This document shows, piece by piece, positions 1-15,707 of a stretch of DNA of 64,000 nt (its first letter is position 1; each line of letters starts with the position of its first letter). The notes below the pieces were generated by a model. It was not told the origin of the DNA, did not search any database, and saw only the letters and a list, made by a program, of their open reading frames with translations. The DNA comes from Ficedula albicollis (Eukaryota > Chordata > Aves > Passeriformes > Muscicapidae), in NCBI RefSeq assembly GCF_000247815.1, contig NC_021685.1, forward strand, positions 13,567,915-13,631,914, given 5' to 3'. The position numbers were made by a program, and so were the translations under genes.

Positions 1-770
1 GCGTGCTAACAAGAAGTGTAAAAAAGGAGTCTGGTTCAAAGACAGAGAGTTAAGAGCTCAATTCGCACCCATTAGGCACCTTATTTAAATTTCAGTCTGG
101 GTGTATGCAGGAGACAAACCAGTCTCTTGTCAAAGTGCCACTGCACGGCAGGTGTAGCAGGGACGCTCCGGTGTCAGCACACGCTGGTACATTGTCTGAG
201 CGCTGGATGTGATGCATGCCAGCAATCCCTGCCTCCACAGCCAGGAATTTATTATCCACAGCGATTCCCAAACAGCTCAATCGCAGGGCTATGCGTGAAA
301 CACCAAAGCGCTTCTGTGTTTATTACCTTCGCAAACAACAAAATATCACCGTCCCTCAGTGCTTCCCGCAAATCTGCGGCAATGATGCAAAGCAGCATTT
401 TTTTTAAATTCCCTTTCGGAATACAAATGCCTGCCTTCTCCTATTGCTGCCTGCTCCTAACCGAGACGCACCGTGGACAATAGTTTCTGAATCAGCGATA
501 CCTTCCCACACTGTTGGCAAACACCGAAGAAATAAATAATAACATTGTACTAAAACCTCGGAAGAAAAGGGGGAAAGAAAGTACATAAATAAATTAAAAA
601 CCAGCAGCGTAAAAAAAACAAAGACAACACTATGACACCGTGAAAATATTAGAAATACCAGCGGTTCAGGATGAGGATTAATGGGCAGAAAGGCAGCAGC
701 GGCAGTTATTGCAGAGGCACAGAGAATCCTCCTTCGCTGGAACTCATGCAACTAATGACCTCTCCAAGTG
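1..770. other. CpG-bearing flank of the CpG island, no gene seen
   Basis: This stretch retains many more CG dinucleotides than the rest of the window (for example around 150-170, 260-330 and 345-380) but is not as GC-rich as the following island. Retention of CpG suggests an unmethylated promoter-proximal region. Open frames here are short (at most about 118 codons), overlap on both strands and resemble no protein I recognise. It may hold promoter-proximal regulatory DNA or part of a non-coding first exon. I cannot place a transcription start or direction. Confidence 0.4.
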
Positions 771-2740
<1,970 letters not shown>

Positions 2741-5700
2741 CAAAATATGGGCAAGCGAAAAAAAATGTTAAAAAATCGCTTCCATCTTTTTGCCACAAGC
2801 TAGAACCGTTCCAACAACTGTTGTGACTTCTGCAGAACAGAATTGCTTTAGCCTCAAACGTCGCGTTCTATATAATGTTACTTCCAAATTGTGCGCAGAA
2901 TACTTATCTTCTCTGAAATAATTAAATGTTGACTATTATTTCACCTTTAATTTCTCCCTCCACATTGCTAGACATCTGTCAGACCACCAAAGGCACCAAA
3001 ACCAGGAGCGTTAAAGCAAAGTAGATGAGGAAACTAGAGAGTGACAAAGTACAAGGCACAAGCTGATGGCTACCTGTAGAACTTTGTACATATTCTTGTC
3101 AAGGCCAGGAGGAAAGTAGCAACTGAAATTAGCCAGGAATCAGAAACAGCAGTGAAAAGGAGCCTTGGACATGGGCAATACACAGCATCAGGGCTAACAG
3201 TGCAACAGATCAACTTCATGACTATATTCCATACCATAGAAAATCTCTGTGGAGGAATGCAGTAAACTGGAGCACACTGGATTCACTGTAGTTGGAGAAA
3301 GTGCACTGTAAATTTCTGAATATAGAGAAACTACAGCAGAGTTAATTTTCCAAATGCAACTGTAGTTTTGTAACTGTCAACAAAGAGCAAGAGTTTTAAG
3401 GGGCAATCCAGAAACCAGCAGGGAAGCATCTCTCAGCTTTTCAAGGTTAATTGTGAAAAGGGGAGAGTTGAGCATACTGGTAGAGCTTGGTAAATTACAT
3501 GCAATGCTCTTGCTTGAGGACTGCAGCTATTCACAGGAGTGAAGAAGATCCACAGAAAAACAGCTTCTCCCTGGCCTCATCTTTTTCCATGGCATTTCAC
3601 AGATTTCAAGATGTGTCCTTGTCTCTAAAGCTGTGGTCAAGATTTTAATGTGTGTGGTGATTCTGCAGAGAAACTTGTGTACAGATATACTGTGACAGTC
3701 ATTTTACTGGAAATAATATTTCTGCTTGAAAATAAACTAGACTGCAAAAATGAATGCTAAAGAATTCTTTAAAAAGACTGTTGCAGTGAAGTAATGAGTT
3801 GTCCCTATCAAGAAAGAAAGACAAAATTACACTGAGCTTGTCAAACTACATTTTGATGGATGCAGGTGTCAGTGAAAAAGGTAATGGAAAGTCTGTAATA
3901 GCAGTCCATAAAGCATTTGACTTGCTGCTTATGATGATTAGGCAAATTAACAAAATGCAGAATTCATTCAGCTCATACAATCGAAAGATATTTGGAAATC
4001 TTCACCTCATTGGAGTGGCATACAGAATATTACAAAGCTACTTAAACAGGCCAGTGATTTGAGAGAGAACAAGCAAACGGCTTATTAAATAACATGCAGC
4101 AAGGGTTTGTTGCTGGTCAATTATGATGGATATGGGTTAATGGCACAGACCAATCCAGTTGCTTTGGTATGCTGGCCTCATTTGTTCAGCAGAGCCAGTG
4201 AAGTCAAGGTCAGGCATCTAGTAAAAAAGAACGCGGGTGGCATTTCAGGTTGGGGGATTGTTTTCTGGAAGGCAGTTTACAATAAGCAGCAATTGTTTGT
4301 CCTGGTGAATAACTGAGTACATGCTCCCATGGTTTTGGGTTAGTGAAGATGACAGCTGGGAGTGGATGGGTGGCAGAGAGTATCAAAACAAAAATAACCA
4401 GAAGTTACACGTCGAGGCAGTATCAGTAAATCAATGTGGGAATACTGGCTTTGTGACCACATTCAGGATTAATGTTAACTACATAAATCTAGAATATCTG
4501 AGAGACAATTAATGCGGGTTTTAGAAGGATAACTGTATCTTATCCCTAAGTGAGTGTCCTGACAGAAGACAGGGAACCATGCTCTCTCTTCCTCTTGTTC
4601 TCTATTTAAATTGATCTTGGATTCCTTTAGATGTGGTGGTAAAGCTTCAATGGAAGACAGGTTTGTTCCCACCCCTTTAATCTGCAGGTAAGGGTATTTC
4701 CTGGGAGAGGGAGTGAATATGCATGAGGCTGCAGAGAAATAACCCAAACACCTAATTTTTTGGGTTAGGTCTCTAACTGACTATTAGTCAGTAAATGGTG
4801 AGCAAGGCTACTCCTCCTTTAGCACCTTTTAAATACATTCGTTCTGTTTAGTTCTGTGGAGGAAAGAATGTGCATGCCTACCTTCAGAAACAAGTTCCAA
4901 GCAGTGAATCTGAACTGAATATAAGTGTATTTCTTCAGCTTTTATTAAGGTGTCTGAGAAATGGGACTGCAGCTGTGTCACTGCCCCGTTGGCTGTGTCA
5001 GCTACTGCTCCATGGCACAGCCTGGAGCCTGCACATGTTTCCAGCTCCAGTTCTCAATGCCTTCAGGGGCTCTCTCAGAATCACCTTGTCACTTACAGAG
5101 CCTGCTGACAGCAGAGCATCTTGTCCACTTTCAGAAGGGCCATGGCTCTCTCTTTTCACACTTCTTTGAAAAATTGACCTTCAGCGTGATTTGAAAGGAA
5201 AGAAGAAAGGAGGCAACAAGAAAGATTAGCAGTTTACTCGTGGTAAATGCTGGATGCTTGTCCCCTCTCCTTTTAAGCACACGTTTGAAATTTCTAACCT
5301 GGAGCTGCTGATTTTTCAGTGTGTCCCTATACATCATTATTTCTCTATCAGTATGTAATACTAACACCACACATATTTCTATGGCTTGATCAAAACAGGC
5401 ATGATAAAAGGATTTTTGGAAGCTGATGCTATATAAGTACATTGTACAATGAAGGTGAAATTTTAGGAGTGCATCTTGCTAGTAATAGGAACATTTTACC
5501 AGTGGAATGTGCATTCTGGTCTTGCTTAGACTCAAAATAGGATCTTTCTGAAAGTTATATTGCATCTCAAATGTAAGTTATGGGATTGATGGAGTGGTTA
5601 TCTGGGGGAAGTTCACTGGTTGGCATCTCACAAGAGGTCACTCCAGCTGATAACCATAATTTTTTCCAACCCTGTAAGCTGGAAACTGCAAAATGCAATG

Positions 5701-8700
5701 ATGCATTGTAACAACATAGGGCTCTTCAGAATAAAGAGAGAGCTTATCTTCCTGAACAATGCCTCTCAAATGTTTTAATGTGTTGTAAACAGGATTGTTT
5801 TAATTAATTGGTACAATTTCCTTTTACATTTATTATATTTACTGCAATATCATTAGTCAGTTATGCAACTGCACCTGATTTGAATGTCCAGTTTTCATTC
5901 TTAATCCTATGTCTGCAATTGCATAGTAAGAGATAATGAGAAAATAAAAAAATACACATGTGAGTAACTGTCTGTTCCAAGGAAGTAACCACACCATGGT
6001 ATGGGAGAAGTAGTACTGGATATCATGCAGTGAGCAGAGAAGGAGTGGCATGAATTTTAACACACTGGGATAACCATCTTTGGTAATTCAGGAAGTGTGT
6101 ATGTTTGACATTGCAATAAGGGACTTTGTGTCACCTCCTAAATATTGCCAGAAGCTGCGTGTAATTCATCAAACAAAAAGAAAATAAAGGTGTTGAAATT
6201 GTACGAGTATTTTCAGGTAGTTTCCAGTCTCTTTTAGCCTTTTCTTTTTTTTTTTCCCCTTCCCTTTTATAGGCAGCCCATCCACCTTGTAAGAAAGCTT
6301 GTCTTTGAAGTGGATTAAATGGAGGCACCGATCAGGTAGAAAGCCACTTGCTATGTGCTTGAACAGCTCTCAACAATGCAAAGCCATCAACAAGGTTGCA
6401 GTTTTGGAAGAAGAAGAGGGGTAAAAAAAGATGGAAAGTCTTTCCACCTGCTCAGTGGAAAGTTAAGAAAATGTGAAGACTTTTATAGACATGGAATGCT
6501 GTTGTACTTGGAAGAATTGCTGTCTGCACAGCCATCCCCAGTGGATGCAAAACTCACCAGAACACCACCTGTGTGTCGTGGTGTGTGTTCTGTGGACAAG
6601 AAAGTCTGAACTTAAACACCTGACCTCTTTTTTCTCTATAGCTGACCACAAATATTTGAAAGGAATTTGGAAGAATATGGCTGTCAACCTAGTGTAAAGT
6701 GGAAGAGTACCAGCTGAAACAAATGATGAGTCTTTGCTCATCTGGCTGACCAAGTGGAGAATTCACCAGTCACTGAGAAGACATTGTTTATAAATTATCC
6801 AGCTCTCAAGAAAAAACACATTGTGGGTGTTAAAATTAGGTGTCACTGTTAAAGAGTTGGTAGGATGCACTGCTTCCACAGTAGTTACTGTGCTAAGAAT
6901 GCTTATGTGATAATCCTAAACCACTAATACAAATGTTAAAAACATAAATATCAGGGCCATTCTTGCTCTGAGAGTCAGGACCCAGGTCTTTTACTTTCTT
7001 CTGGGCCACTCAGTTACTGGAGTCATACTGGTTTCTAATGACTTTTTAGATGCCAGTTCCCAAATACTGAGATCTGTATTGTCATTGCTGTTGTAACATA
7101 AATGGAAAATACAGCTGTTAACTAGCCCCCAGTTTGGTTTTGGAAGCTTCTGTCTGAGTGTAATTGCAATGTTAATTCTCTCAGCCATTTTAATGACTCT
7201 GACACCACAGAGGATGAACAGTTTTACTTGTATTCCTGCTGTAATTACTGAGAGGTTGTAGCCATTACATTAAGAAAAAACTGTTTGCTTTATGTACTTG
7301 TCTATATATAGAAATGTCTTTGCTTTTTGAGAATAGGAGAAAATACCACCAGGTGATTATGATAAAAACCATGGATGTCAGGGCGTGTTCTGGATGCTAA
7401 CGAGTTCACTGGCAAAGTGAGCTAAAGATAAAAAAAAATCAACATTTATTTCTGATGTCAGCAGTGGTTTTAGCTCAGCTCTGGATGAAGTGGTATTGGT
7501 GTGGATGAGGTACCCCACAGACACACACACTGCACAAGATGGAATGAGGCTGATTTTAGGTAAACAACACCACACACAGGCAGTTCTAGTACCTAGTCTA
7601 AGTGAAAGGCTACTTAAATTGGTTTAGCCACAAGAAAAGGTAGAATAATACATCTGGAACAATATACAGAGAAAGAAAGAAAAAGGCAGTAAAGGATGTA
7701 AAGGATGAAGTAGCTATTTTACATAAGATTGAAATTACTTCAGTCAGTCCAAGAAGCCTGCCTCAAAAGCAACGTTAAGTTTTCAGTCTGCTTCAGCAGG
7801 GAGCCAGTGAACTGGTACAGACAAATCATCTACTGGAAGGTTAATGTGAAAATGCAAGGAATTATTTGGGACACAATGATGAGGGGAAAAAAAAAAACAA
7901 AACACTAAGGCAAAACTAGAAGTGTCCAATACTTAAAACAGGACATGCAGTTTGTGACAGTTTGCCTTCCCAGTGATACACACCTACCCCTATACAAACT
8001 GCCAATGCAAATTTCACCAACAGAATTTGTTCCTTTTAAATAAGACCACTCTGGAGACTGAGGGAGGAATTAGAGGGTGGAGAAAGCAGAATTTGTTGTC
8101 TAAAAATGCTTTCATAAATCAGTGAATATTTTAGCTTTCACAGGCTCTCTTACCATTATGAAATACAATAGAATAATATTTATTTAATTTTCTTAGTACA
8201 CAAGAACTATCAAGAGAATGAAAAATACTAGATAATAATAAACTAACATAAATTTTCAGAATTGGGAAAACTTTTTTTTTTTTTCTAACAGGTAGCATGA
8301 GTTCTTTGTCATTGCACAGCATTTTTAATAAAATAATTAAATATTAGAGATGAGTCTTTAAGGAAGCTGTTAGTTAATTTTACTTTTGCTCTGTTTGACC
8401 TTAATTTTGCCCCATCTTTCATTGCTAACTTTGATGTTCTGTGCCTTCCTATGCCCTCCTTTCTTTTAATGCAAAGTATTTCCTTGAAAAGAAGTTCTAT
8501 ACAAGCACACAAAAGTATTCAGCTGCTTAATTTATCTTCTGACAAAATCCAACAACTCCATTCAGGATCAGAGCCCTTTTTTTGCTACTGACTAAAGAGG
8601 ATGACACAGTCCTCTCTCTGTGAAGGTCGTGGTTTAAGTGTCTGATTTCCTGAATACTGTATGAAAGAAGGATGATGAACTTAGCTGTTATCAGCTACTT

Positions 8701-10451
8701 TGTGTGAGGAAAGGTGCAAGATAAAGAGGAACTTTTCATGCCTGATCTCCTTTCATTATCTGTTGTGTTAAACTGCACTGAGCAGTCCCTGAGAAGCCCA
8801 ATATTTTATGCATTGGCTATAGCAGCACTGGGCAATAGATTTATAAAGTGATATGGTAGACACAGTTTCCTTGCTGTAAATATGTATAATGCAAAGAAAC
8901 ATGTCCATTTATCACTTCTACCAGTATGAACTCCTGCAGTGCAAAAAGAAATTAAGGCAGTCATAGAAGAATGGGAAGTTTGAGCAGGAAATATGTTTTC
9001 AGGGATGTGTAACCTACAATGTCTGGTTTAAGGTTACAAAACTACCAATAATCACTAATGATATGCCTAAATGCTAAAATATTATTTTTTAACTGTAGAT
9101 AAATAGGAAAGAATAAACCAAAACTGAATTGAAAGGTTTAGTGTGTCTGGATGTTTTATAAAGTTAAAATTTAAAGTGCTGAAAAAGAGGAGATAATGCA
9201 AGTAATCCAATGAATAAAGAGAATATTTTCCCAACAAGAGTACTTTAATGTATATTTTCTAATCCTTTATTTTCTTATTTTAATATATATATATCTCATT
9301 TTTAAAAATGTCACGTTTGTATCATAAAATCTGCCAACTTACTGATCTACAATTTCCTTCTAGGTTTAATGTAACTTCACTGTAATTCTTCTGTATTTTC
9401 AAACAGTTTAGTTTTCTATGCTCATTAAAGCCATCATTTCTTTGCCTCCAAAGGAATTTGTAAATGCTGATTAACACACTCTAACACCAGGACTTGCTAA
9501 GCAAGTTATTGTATTCTTTCTATTCTCTTCCAGAGGCATGTAGGTATATTTCATTTATTTAAAATACTTGTCTCAGTGCTCTCACATTATTCAGTGCAAA
9601 ATGTGAGAATGGCAGAAGTTTCACACTGATACACTTTTGCAGAACTGACATTTGTGAAACTGTATTTATATGTTCTCTGTATTCTCCTGTCCTATTAATG
9701 CTAAAAAGGTGCAGGGGATCCTTAGTACTATTCCTGTCATAAGTTATTCCCAGGCTAATTTCTGATTTCAGGGGAAAAAAAAGAAGGTGTAAGCTGAGAC
9801 TGTCAGATCCTCAATGAGAGTATATGCATGGGATATAAAGGTACCTCAAAAAGAGAACTTAAAATTCTCTCACTGTCTCCTGAGGAGCCTGAAACTTATT
9901 TTACTAATATCAATATTACTTTTTCCCTAATTATCAGTATTGAAATAGTAAACTGAAATAGAAACTCTGAAATATAATATATTCAGTATAAAAAAATGTA
10001 CAAAATTAAATATAGAAAATCAAATGCAGTCTTTACATTGCTAATAAGATTCTGGAACTGGAATTCACTCATCCTTGAGTTCATCATACACAATTTATCC
10101 TGAGAATGCTGCAGTCTCTCAGGTCTGATGACCTGACTCTCTTACAGGAAAACTAACTTTTCCAGTGTTCCAAATAAATATGACTCTAAATATAATTAAG
10201 AATATGTGGCTGTTATGTAAGAAGACACAATCCATACTAATTCATTCATGTTCAAATTCAAACTCCAACGCAAGTCTAACAATGGGCAGCACAAAACTTA
10301 GTGTCTGTCCCTGACACTGGTTGTTACTCCTGCTATAATTAAACTTGCCTCCAGCAATTAATCACCTTGACTGCCCACAAATAGTGTATTTATCTTCATT
10401 AGCTGCCTGCATGGGAGCCTTTCCTTTATGCCTTGGAGCAGGAGCTCCAAA
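2741..10451. other. AT-rich non-coding DNA, nothing specific recognised
   Basis: About 7.7 kb of AT-rich, CpG-poor sequence. Frames do not exceed about 103 codons and none resembles a known protein. Short homopolymers occur (T run near 6244-6256, A run near 7888-7898, T run near 8272-8284) and a short TA repeat near 9284-9293. No confident mobile element, RNA gene or exon is visible. It could be intron or intergenic DNA. Confidence 0.6.
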
Positions 10452-10787
10452 CATGGAAGGGACACGAATTCCCTGGAAGGGATGTGGATTCCATGGAAGG
10501 GACAGGGATTCCCTGGAAGGGACTGGGATTTGTGCATTGCCTGGAAGGGACATGGATTCCCTGGAAGGGACATGGATTCCCTGGAAGGGAAGTGGATTCA
10601 CAGATTGCCTGGAAGGAATGCAGATTCCATGGAAGGGATATGGATTCCATGGAAGGAATGCAGATTCCATGGAAGGGACATGGATTCCATGGAAGGAATG
10701 CAGAGTCCATGGAAAGAATGCAGATTCCATGGAAGGGACTGGGATTCCATGGAAGGAATGCAGATCCCATGGAAGGGATGTGGATTC
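10452..10787. repeat. 20-bp minisatellite, about 16 copies
   Basis: Tandem array with the consensus unit CATGGAAGGGACATGGATTC (20 bp). I count 16 occurrences of the GGAARG core. Two units (near 10521 and 10589) are 28 bp through an 8-base insertion ending ATTGC. In the right half the units tend to alternate between a GGGACATGG form and a GGAATGCAG form, giving a 40-bp higher-order period, interrupted once where two GAATGCAG units are adjacent. Because 20 is not a multiple of 3, all three frames cycle through the same words and stay open for 110-185 codons on both strands. These frames are consequences of the repeat, not genes. Confidence 0.95.
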
Positions 10788-13700
10788 AGCCATCCCAGGG
10801 ATGGGCACAGGCACTGCCTGTTGGGGAGGGGGGGCCAAAGGCAGCCCCAGCTGGAAGGGGCTGGGCTGGCCCTCTGTGCATGAAGTGTGACTCCACAGCC
10901 ATAGGAAACCCAAGTCCATTTAAGACTGTGATTTTGCATTTTCAGCTTCCTCATATATTTTAATGAAAGACAAACAGAATTATGGACAGTGCAAATTATT
11001 TTTCTCAAGTGAGAAGGAAAAAGAGAGGATGCCAAACTAATTTATTTGCTTTTGTTTGCATCTCTTTTTCCATGATTATCTTAACAAATGAGTTTACTAG
11101 CAGGAATGTTTGGTAAAATAATGAAGCAAATATTGTTAAATATTGTGATTATTCATAGCAGAACCTATAAGTCATGTTTCTCCAATTGGAAAAGAGAAAT
11201 ATGTTGCACAACCTACATACCCATTCAAAAAGAGCTTGAATATTCAAAAACCTCTGCTTATGAATGAATTACGTAAAAATTATGCATAGATATTATTCAG
11301 CAAACAGTTTGAACATATACATCAGAAAAACTAGTTTGTTTGGAAAACTTGCAAACACATAATGGAGCAAAGAAATTATTCATTATGAATTATTTGCACA
11401 GCATCTGTCTTACTTTCTCATGTTAATTGCCTCTGCTAAACCACATTTTCACCCCCTCAGTATGTAAATTTAAATGATTTTGCATATTCTCTGAATATCC
11501 AGTAAATGCAAGTTTCATTACCTTACTGTTTACATATTTTTCTCTCTAATTGTACTGGCGTTTATATAATTTTAAAATTTGACCTACCAGCTTCCTGGTA
11601 GATTGCAACCTTTTCCACTGGATTCTGATTATTGCCTAAAAAGAAAAAAACACATATGAAAAATTAAACCCATGCACATGGACTGCATTTTTGAAAGATC
11701 TCATAAGGTATGTGTTAATTCCTACTGTATTTATAAAAGCTAGGTCTTGTTTTTAATCACAATGCTTTGAATGTAATTATTATAAATCTAGGACATGACC
11801 CACAATTGATTGGAATTAACAGAGATAATTTTACTGACTTTTCAGAGCCTACAGCAGACCTTCTCCTACAGGAACTGGGTGATGTGTCATCATATCCTTT
11901 TGTGCTTCCCAAGATTTACCACTCTTGAGTAGAATTATTTGTTCTACAAATACAAGCTTATATATCAGGCTGTCTGACTTCCTGTAAAAATATCTTTTTT
12001 TTTTTCCCCCTGTATTTTGTGAAGTTTGGATTCTTAGACCACTGACTCATGTTGTCTCTCTAAGAAACACCATGGGAAAAAAGTGTGCACATGGTATCCT
12101 GTCTTTTCCTTATCATCACTTCATACCACCAGCAGAAATGAGTGTCTTGTCCTAAGCTGTCTGGTCTTAGAAAATAAATGCAAGTTTAACCTTTCAAGCC
12201 TGTGAACAGAAAAGACCCCCTGGCAAAACCTGTCCCCCTGGGTCACTGAGAATGGCCAGCCAAGAGCAGCGTCAGGATTGTCTCTCCCACACCAGCACAC
12301 ACTTTGTTAGAGACCTGCAGAAAGACACCTGGAAAGTGTCAGTGCTGTGCTTAGAAGCCAAGCTCTTTGAGAAGTACAAATACACACTTTTCTAATGACA
12401 TAAAACCTTCTGTTTAGGATTCCATCCTCAACGTACCACAACATATGTAACCTCTGAAATTATTCTTTGTTTCTGTTTTATACTAAGGTTACAAAACACT
12501 GTGTTAACGTGGGTAGAACTAAACATCCTTATTCATTTATTTGCTGTGGGCAGGAACCTGGCTGAATGCTTACAGGAAGTGTTTTGCAATGGCCATTGGT
12601 CCTTCCCCAAGGCATAGGAAACAGATGTTACTGTCTGCACATCGCTACTAAAACCTCAAGTTTTGTAGCATCCTAATGGACTTCAATGGGGAAAAGATAT
12701 GGTGTTATGATACAGTATTTTTGCATCAATATGAAATTTCACTAACTTTTGCTCCACAGGGATTTGTGGGTCACCACAGATTTTCTGTCATGAGAAGTTC
12801 CTAGTGCAGTAGTCTTTTCTGCTGCTGATCCATCCAGCCTTCTGTGCTGTAATGCACCAGACCTGGCTGTCAGATCATATCTGAAATGAGCAGCACCAAT
12901 AAAATTTTGGGCCTAATCTTCAGCAACTCATTTTTTTGTAATATACCTTTAGGCTACTAAACACATCTATAGGTTTCTCCTCAGGACAGGATGTGTTGCC
13001 CTGTATGCTTTAGCAGTTCAGTGAGCTGAGCTGATTCAAATGAGCCTTGAAATGTTAAATACAACTTGTAATATCAAATGCTCTCATATCAAATAATTTT
13101 CTTCCTGTGGATCCTAGGGAGATTAAGGACTCATGCAGTGACTGAAATGTCCACTACTTACATCAAATATCTCAGCACTGGCTGTATCATTATCTGCTCA
13201 CTGGAGGAATGGCTGGAAAATAGAACTGCAGTACTTCTGACTTTATTTATAAATCAAGCATAAGGAGCATCTATCAGGTCCGTATGGCAACACGTGAATG
13301 TGAAATATTGAGGAACTGTGTTACAGTGTGACCAAAGCCTTCATGTACAACCTTGAGGTGATGTTTTCTTTGTAACTGGTGTAGAAATTAATTTTTGGGT
13401 AAGAGAGCAAACTAAATGCAGTATGGCTGCACTTCAAATTTTCCTTCCCTCTGCTTATCTCAAAGCCCAGAGAAAGAAGCTGTCTCTTCTTTATTGTTTT
13501 TCTGGTTTTGCTTTCATATCTTGCAGCAGTGTCTGTTCACAGCTTGCTTACCTTCCTTCCCTTCTCAGCTGAATTAAAATGAAGTCTGGTTTGAATAACC
13601 CAAAATGCCTCCACCCAAACCACTCTTGTGTGTTCAGAATTGAAGAGTGGGAACTATCAAGATATTTATTTACTGCTTCTTTCCCCTGCTTTGCTCTGCA

Positions 13701-15453
13701 GATGCAGAAGAGAGTTTTGGAGAAGGGTGCTGGTTCTCCTTGACCCCTTGGGCCGGCTCTGTTTGCCAGAGCAGCCCTTGTGTCCTTGTGCTGAGGCTGG
13801 GCTGGGTCTCCTGCCCTAATTCTGGCACCTTCTTACTGACACGCATTTTTATGCTATAATTAACTTAATTATCATATCATAAAGCAGCAGTATGATTTCC
13901 ATCTATGCACTTCATGGTAGCCTTATAAAAACCAAATATTTTGAAAGGTAATTAGTAAGTAACTCAGTGTGAAAACTGGGAGGTTGTGTTTTCTAGGACT
14001 GGCATTCTCATTGTAAATGCAGTCACACATAGGATCAAACGGCTCTGGAGGTGCTGTTTGAAAAATTCTGAGAATGACAATAGACTGTAAGTGGGCAGAC
14101 CTCAGTGTTGCCAACAATTAAAAAAATTATATTAGCATATAGAAAATAACCTTTTCTAAATCACAATTATTTCAGGATCCTAGTTTCAGGAGAAAATGTG
14201 GAGTCGTGATACCACTATGGAACAACTGTTAACTGCATAATGACAGTCACAGCATACAGAAATGAGTAGGGAGTACTTTCATGGGAAGCATATTGTCATC
14301 TTCCTTGCATTGAAAGTCAAAGGCAATTAAAACATAATTTAATTAGAGAATATCTTATCAGCTGTAAAAAGTAAAATTGATTGATATGCAGTGTAGGGAT
14401 GACTTGGCTGCTGCTATTTGTAAAGTGATGCTGAGGCTGACAAATTAGTCACTTGGTTTTTTTATTTGATAATTTCATGTATTTTTATATTTTCTTTCAC
14501 CACTGAAAGCATTTAATTAGCTAATGTTTGATTGCTCATTGTTTAGAAATGGAAAATGTTACAACTCTATTGTGATTTGAGGAGTTGTTGGCCTTGAGAT
14601 TAAGCATTTTGCATGACTACATCCTGCTCTCTCATTACTAAAAATATTTATCTGATAATAGGATTTTTCTTATGATTATTTTTGTCTGTGTTACCCTCCA
14701 ATAGGATGTTTTAGTCTCCAGCTTTAGCATCACATGAAGCTGGAAACAGGTCAGCATAGCTCAGAGCAGCTCCAAATCAATGAACAATCTCCTCACTTGG
14801 AAGAATCTGTATCACTTACCCAAGGGCTGAATTTGGCCATGCAAGGAGGAGCCAATCAGGAGGGATGAACACTGACAAACCAGAAAACCTATTTCTGTCT
14901 CTAAAAAGCCACGAAACAAAAGGGATACCCAATTTATATTTTTTTCTTAAAACATCTCTCTTACATTCATTAAACGAGAAATTTGTTCTCAATCATTACT
15001 TCAGTAAAGGGCTGCAGTGTGGTTTGAGTTAATAAATATTAACAAAATATCACGTGTCTTTTCTTTTCTGTTAATTTTATTCTATAGAAGAGGGAGAGTT
15101 GATGGCATGGCTTCATGGGTTTTTTTGGCTATTTCTAGTATTTCTGCTCTGCTAAGAGAATATAAACAGATTAATGCCCATATAGATTCCAAATTAATGC
15201 ATTACTTCCCTTAGAATGAACGCTTCTACAAGAAAATCCTAGGACACTTTCAAAGGACTAGTAAATAAATTCATTAAATAAATAATTTAAATTAAAGTGG
15301 TCTTCAACACTTGACTAAACAGATGCCAGGGCTGTAGGGGTGGGAGTCCTGACCTTTGTAATGGTTCTGTCTGTAGCATTTCTACTGCATTTGTAGAGAT
15401 TAACTGGGTAAAGTAAGAGATTAATCTTTGTTTGACTAAAATAATATAATCAA
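10788..15453. other. AT-rich non-coding DNA, nothing specific recognised
   Basis: Starts with a short G-rich tail beside the minisatellite (10795-10880), then becomes AT-rich and CpG-poor. The stretch at 12180-12310 is somewhat more GC-rich but carries no frame of note. No exon, RNA gene or mobile element is recognised with confidence. Confidence 0.55.
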
Positions 15454-15592
15454 GGCAGATTTTTTTCTTGTTTGGGTTTTTTTTTTTTGGTTGGGTTTTT
15501 TGTGTGTGTGGTTATTTTGGTGCTGGGGCAGATTTTTTTCTTGTTTGGGTTTTTTTTTGGTTGGGTTTTTTGTGTGTGTGTTTTTTGGTGCT
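15454..15592. repeat. T/G-rich tandem duplication (~73 bp and ~66 bp copies)
   Basis: Two copies of a unit beginning GGCAGATTTTTTTCTTG, at 15454-15526 and 15527-15592, each containing a T run, TTGGTTGGG and a GTGTGTGTG tract. The copies differ in T-run length and by a small internal deletion. The frame at 15491-15700 (Phe/Val/Leu-rich) is a by-product. Confidence 0.85.
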
Positions 15593-15602
15593 GTTTTTTT
15601 GG

Positions 15603-15707
15603 TGGTTGTTTTGTTTTGTTTTCTTGTTTTGTTTTTAAGATCTAAGATCAGTTGGTTGTTTTGTTTTGTTTTCTTGTTTTGTTTTGTTTTTAAGATCTAA
15701 GATCAGT
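15603..15707. repeat. Tandem duplication of a 50-55-bp TTTTG-rich unit
   Basis: A unit starting TGGTTGTTTTGTTTTG and ending AAGATCTAAGATCAGT occurs at 15603-15652 and 15653-15707. The second copy has one extra GTTTT pentamer. Within each unit AAGATCT and AAGATCA form a further short direct repeat. It lies 10 bp from the preceding T/G-rich duplication, so the two form one compound low-complexity locus of about 250 bp. Confidence 0.9.

Noticed and set aside
5580..5690. Possible LTR or CR1 remnant (GGTCACTCCAGCTGATAACC … TTTTTTCCAACCC)
   Set aside because: Only loose resemblance to repeat ends and no second landmark to support it.
10345..11035. Several overlapping 114-185-codon frames on both strands, rich in HGRD/WKG/SMES repeats
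   Set aside because: All are readings of the 20-bp minisatellite; the same repeat peptide appears in different frames, which is a property of the period and not evidence of coding.
15491..15700. Hydrophobic 69-codon frame resembling membrane segments
   Set aside because: It is a translation of T/G-rich low-complexity repeats, which always give Phe/Leu/Val/Cys-rich peptides.
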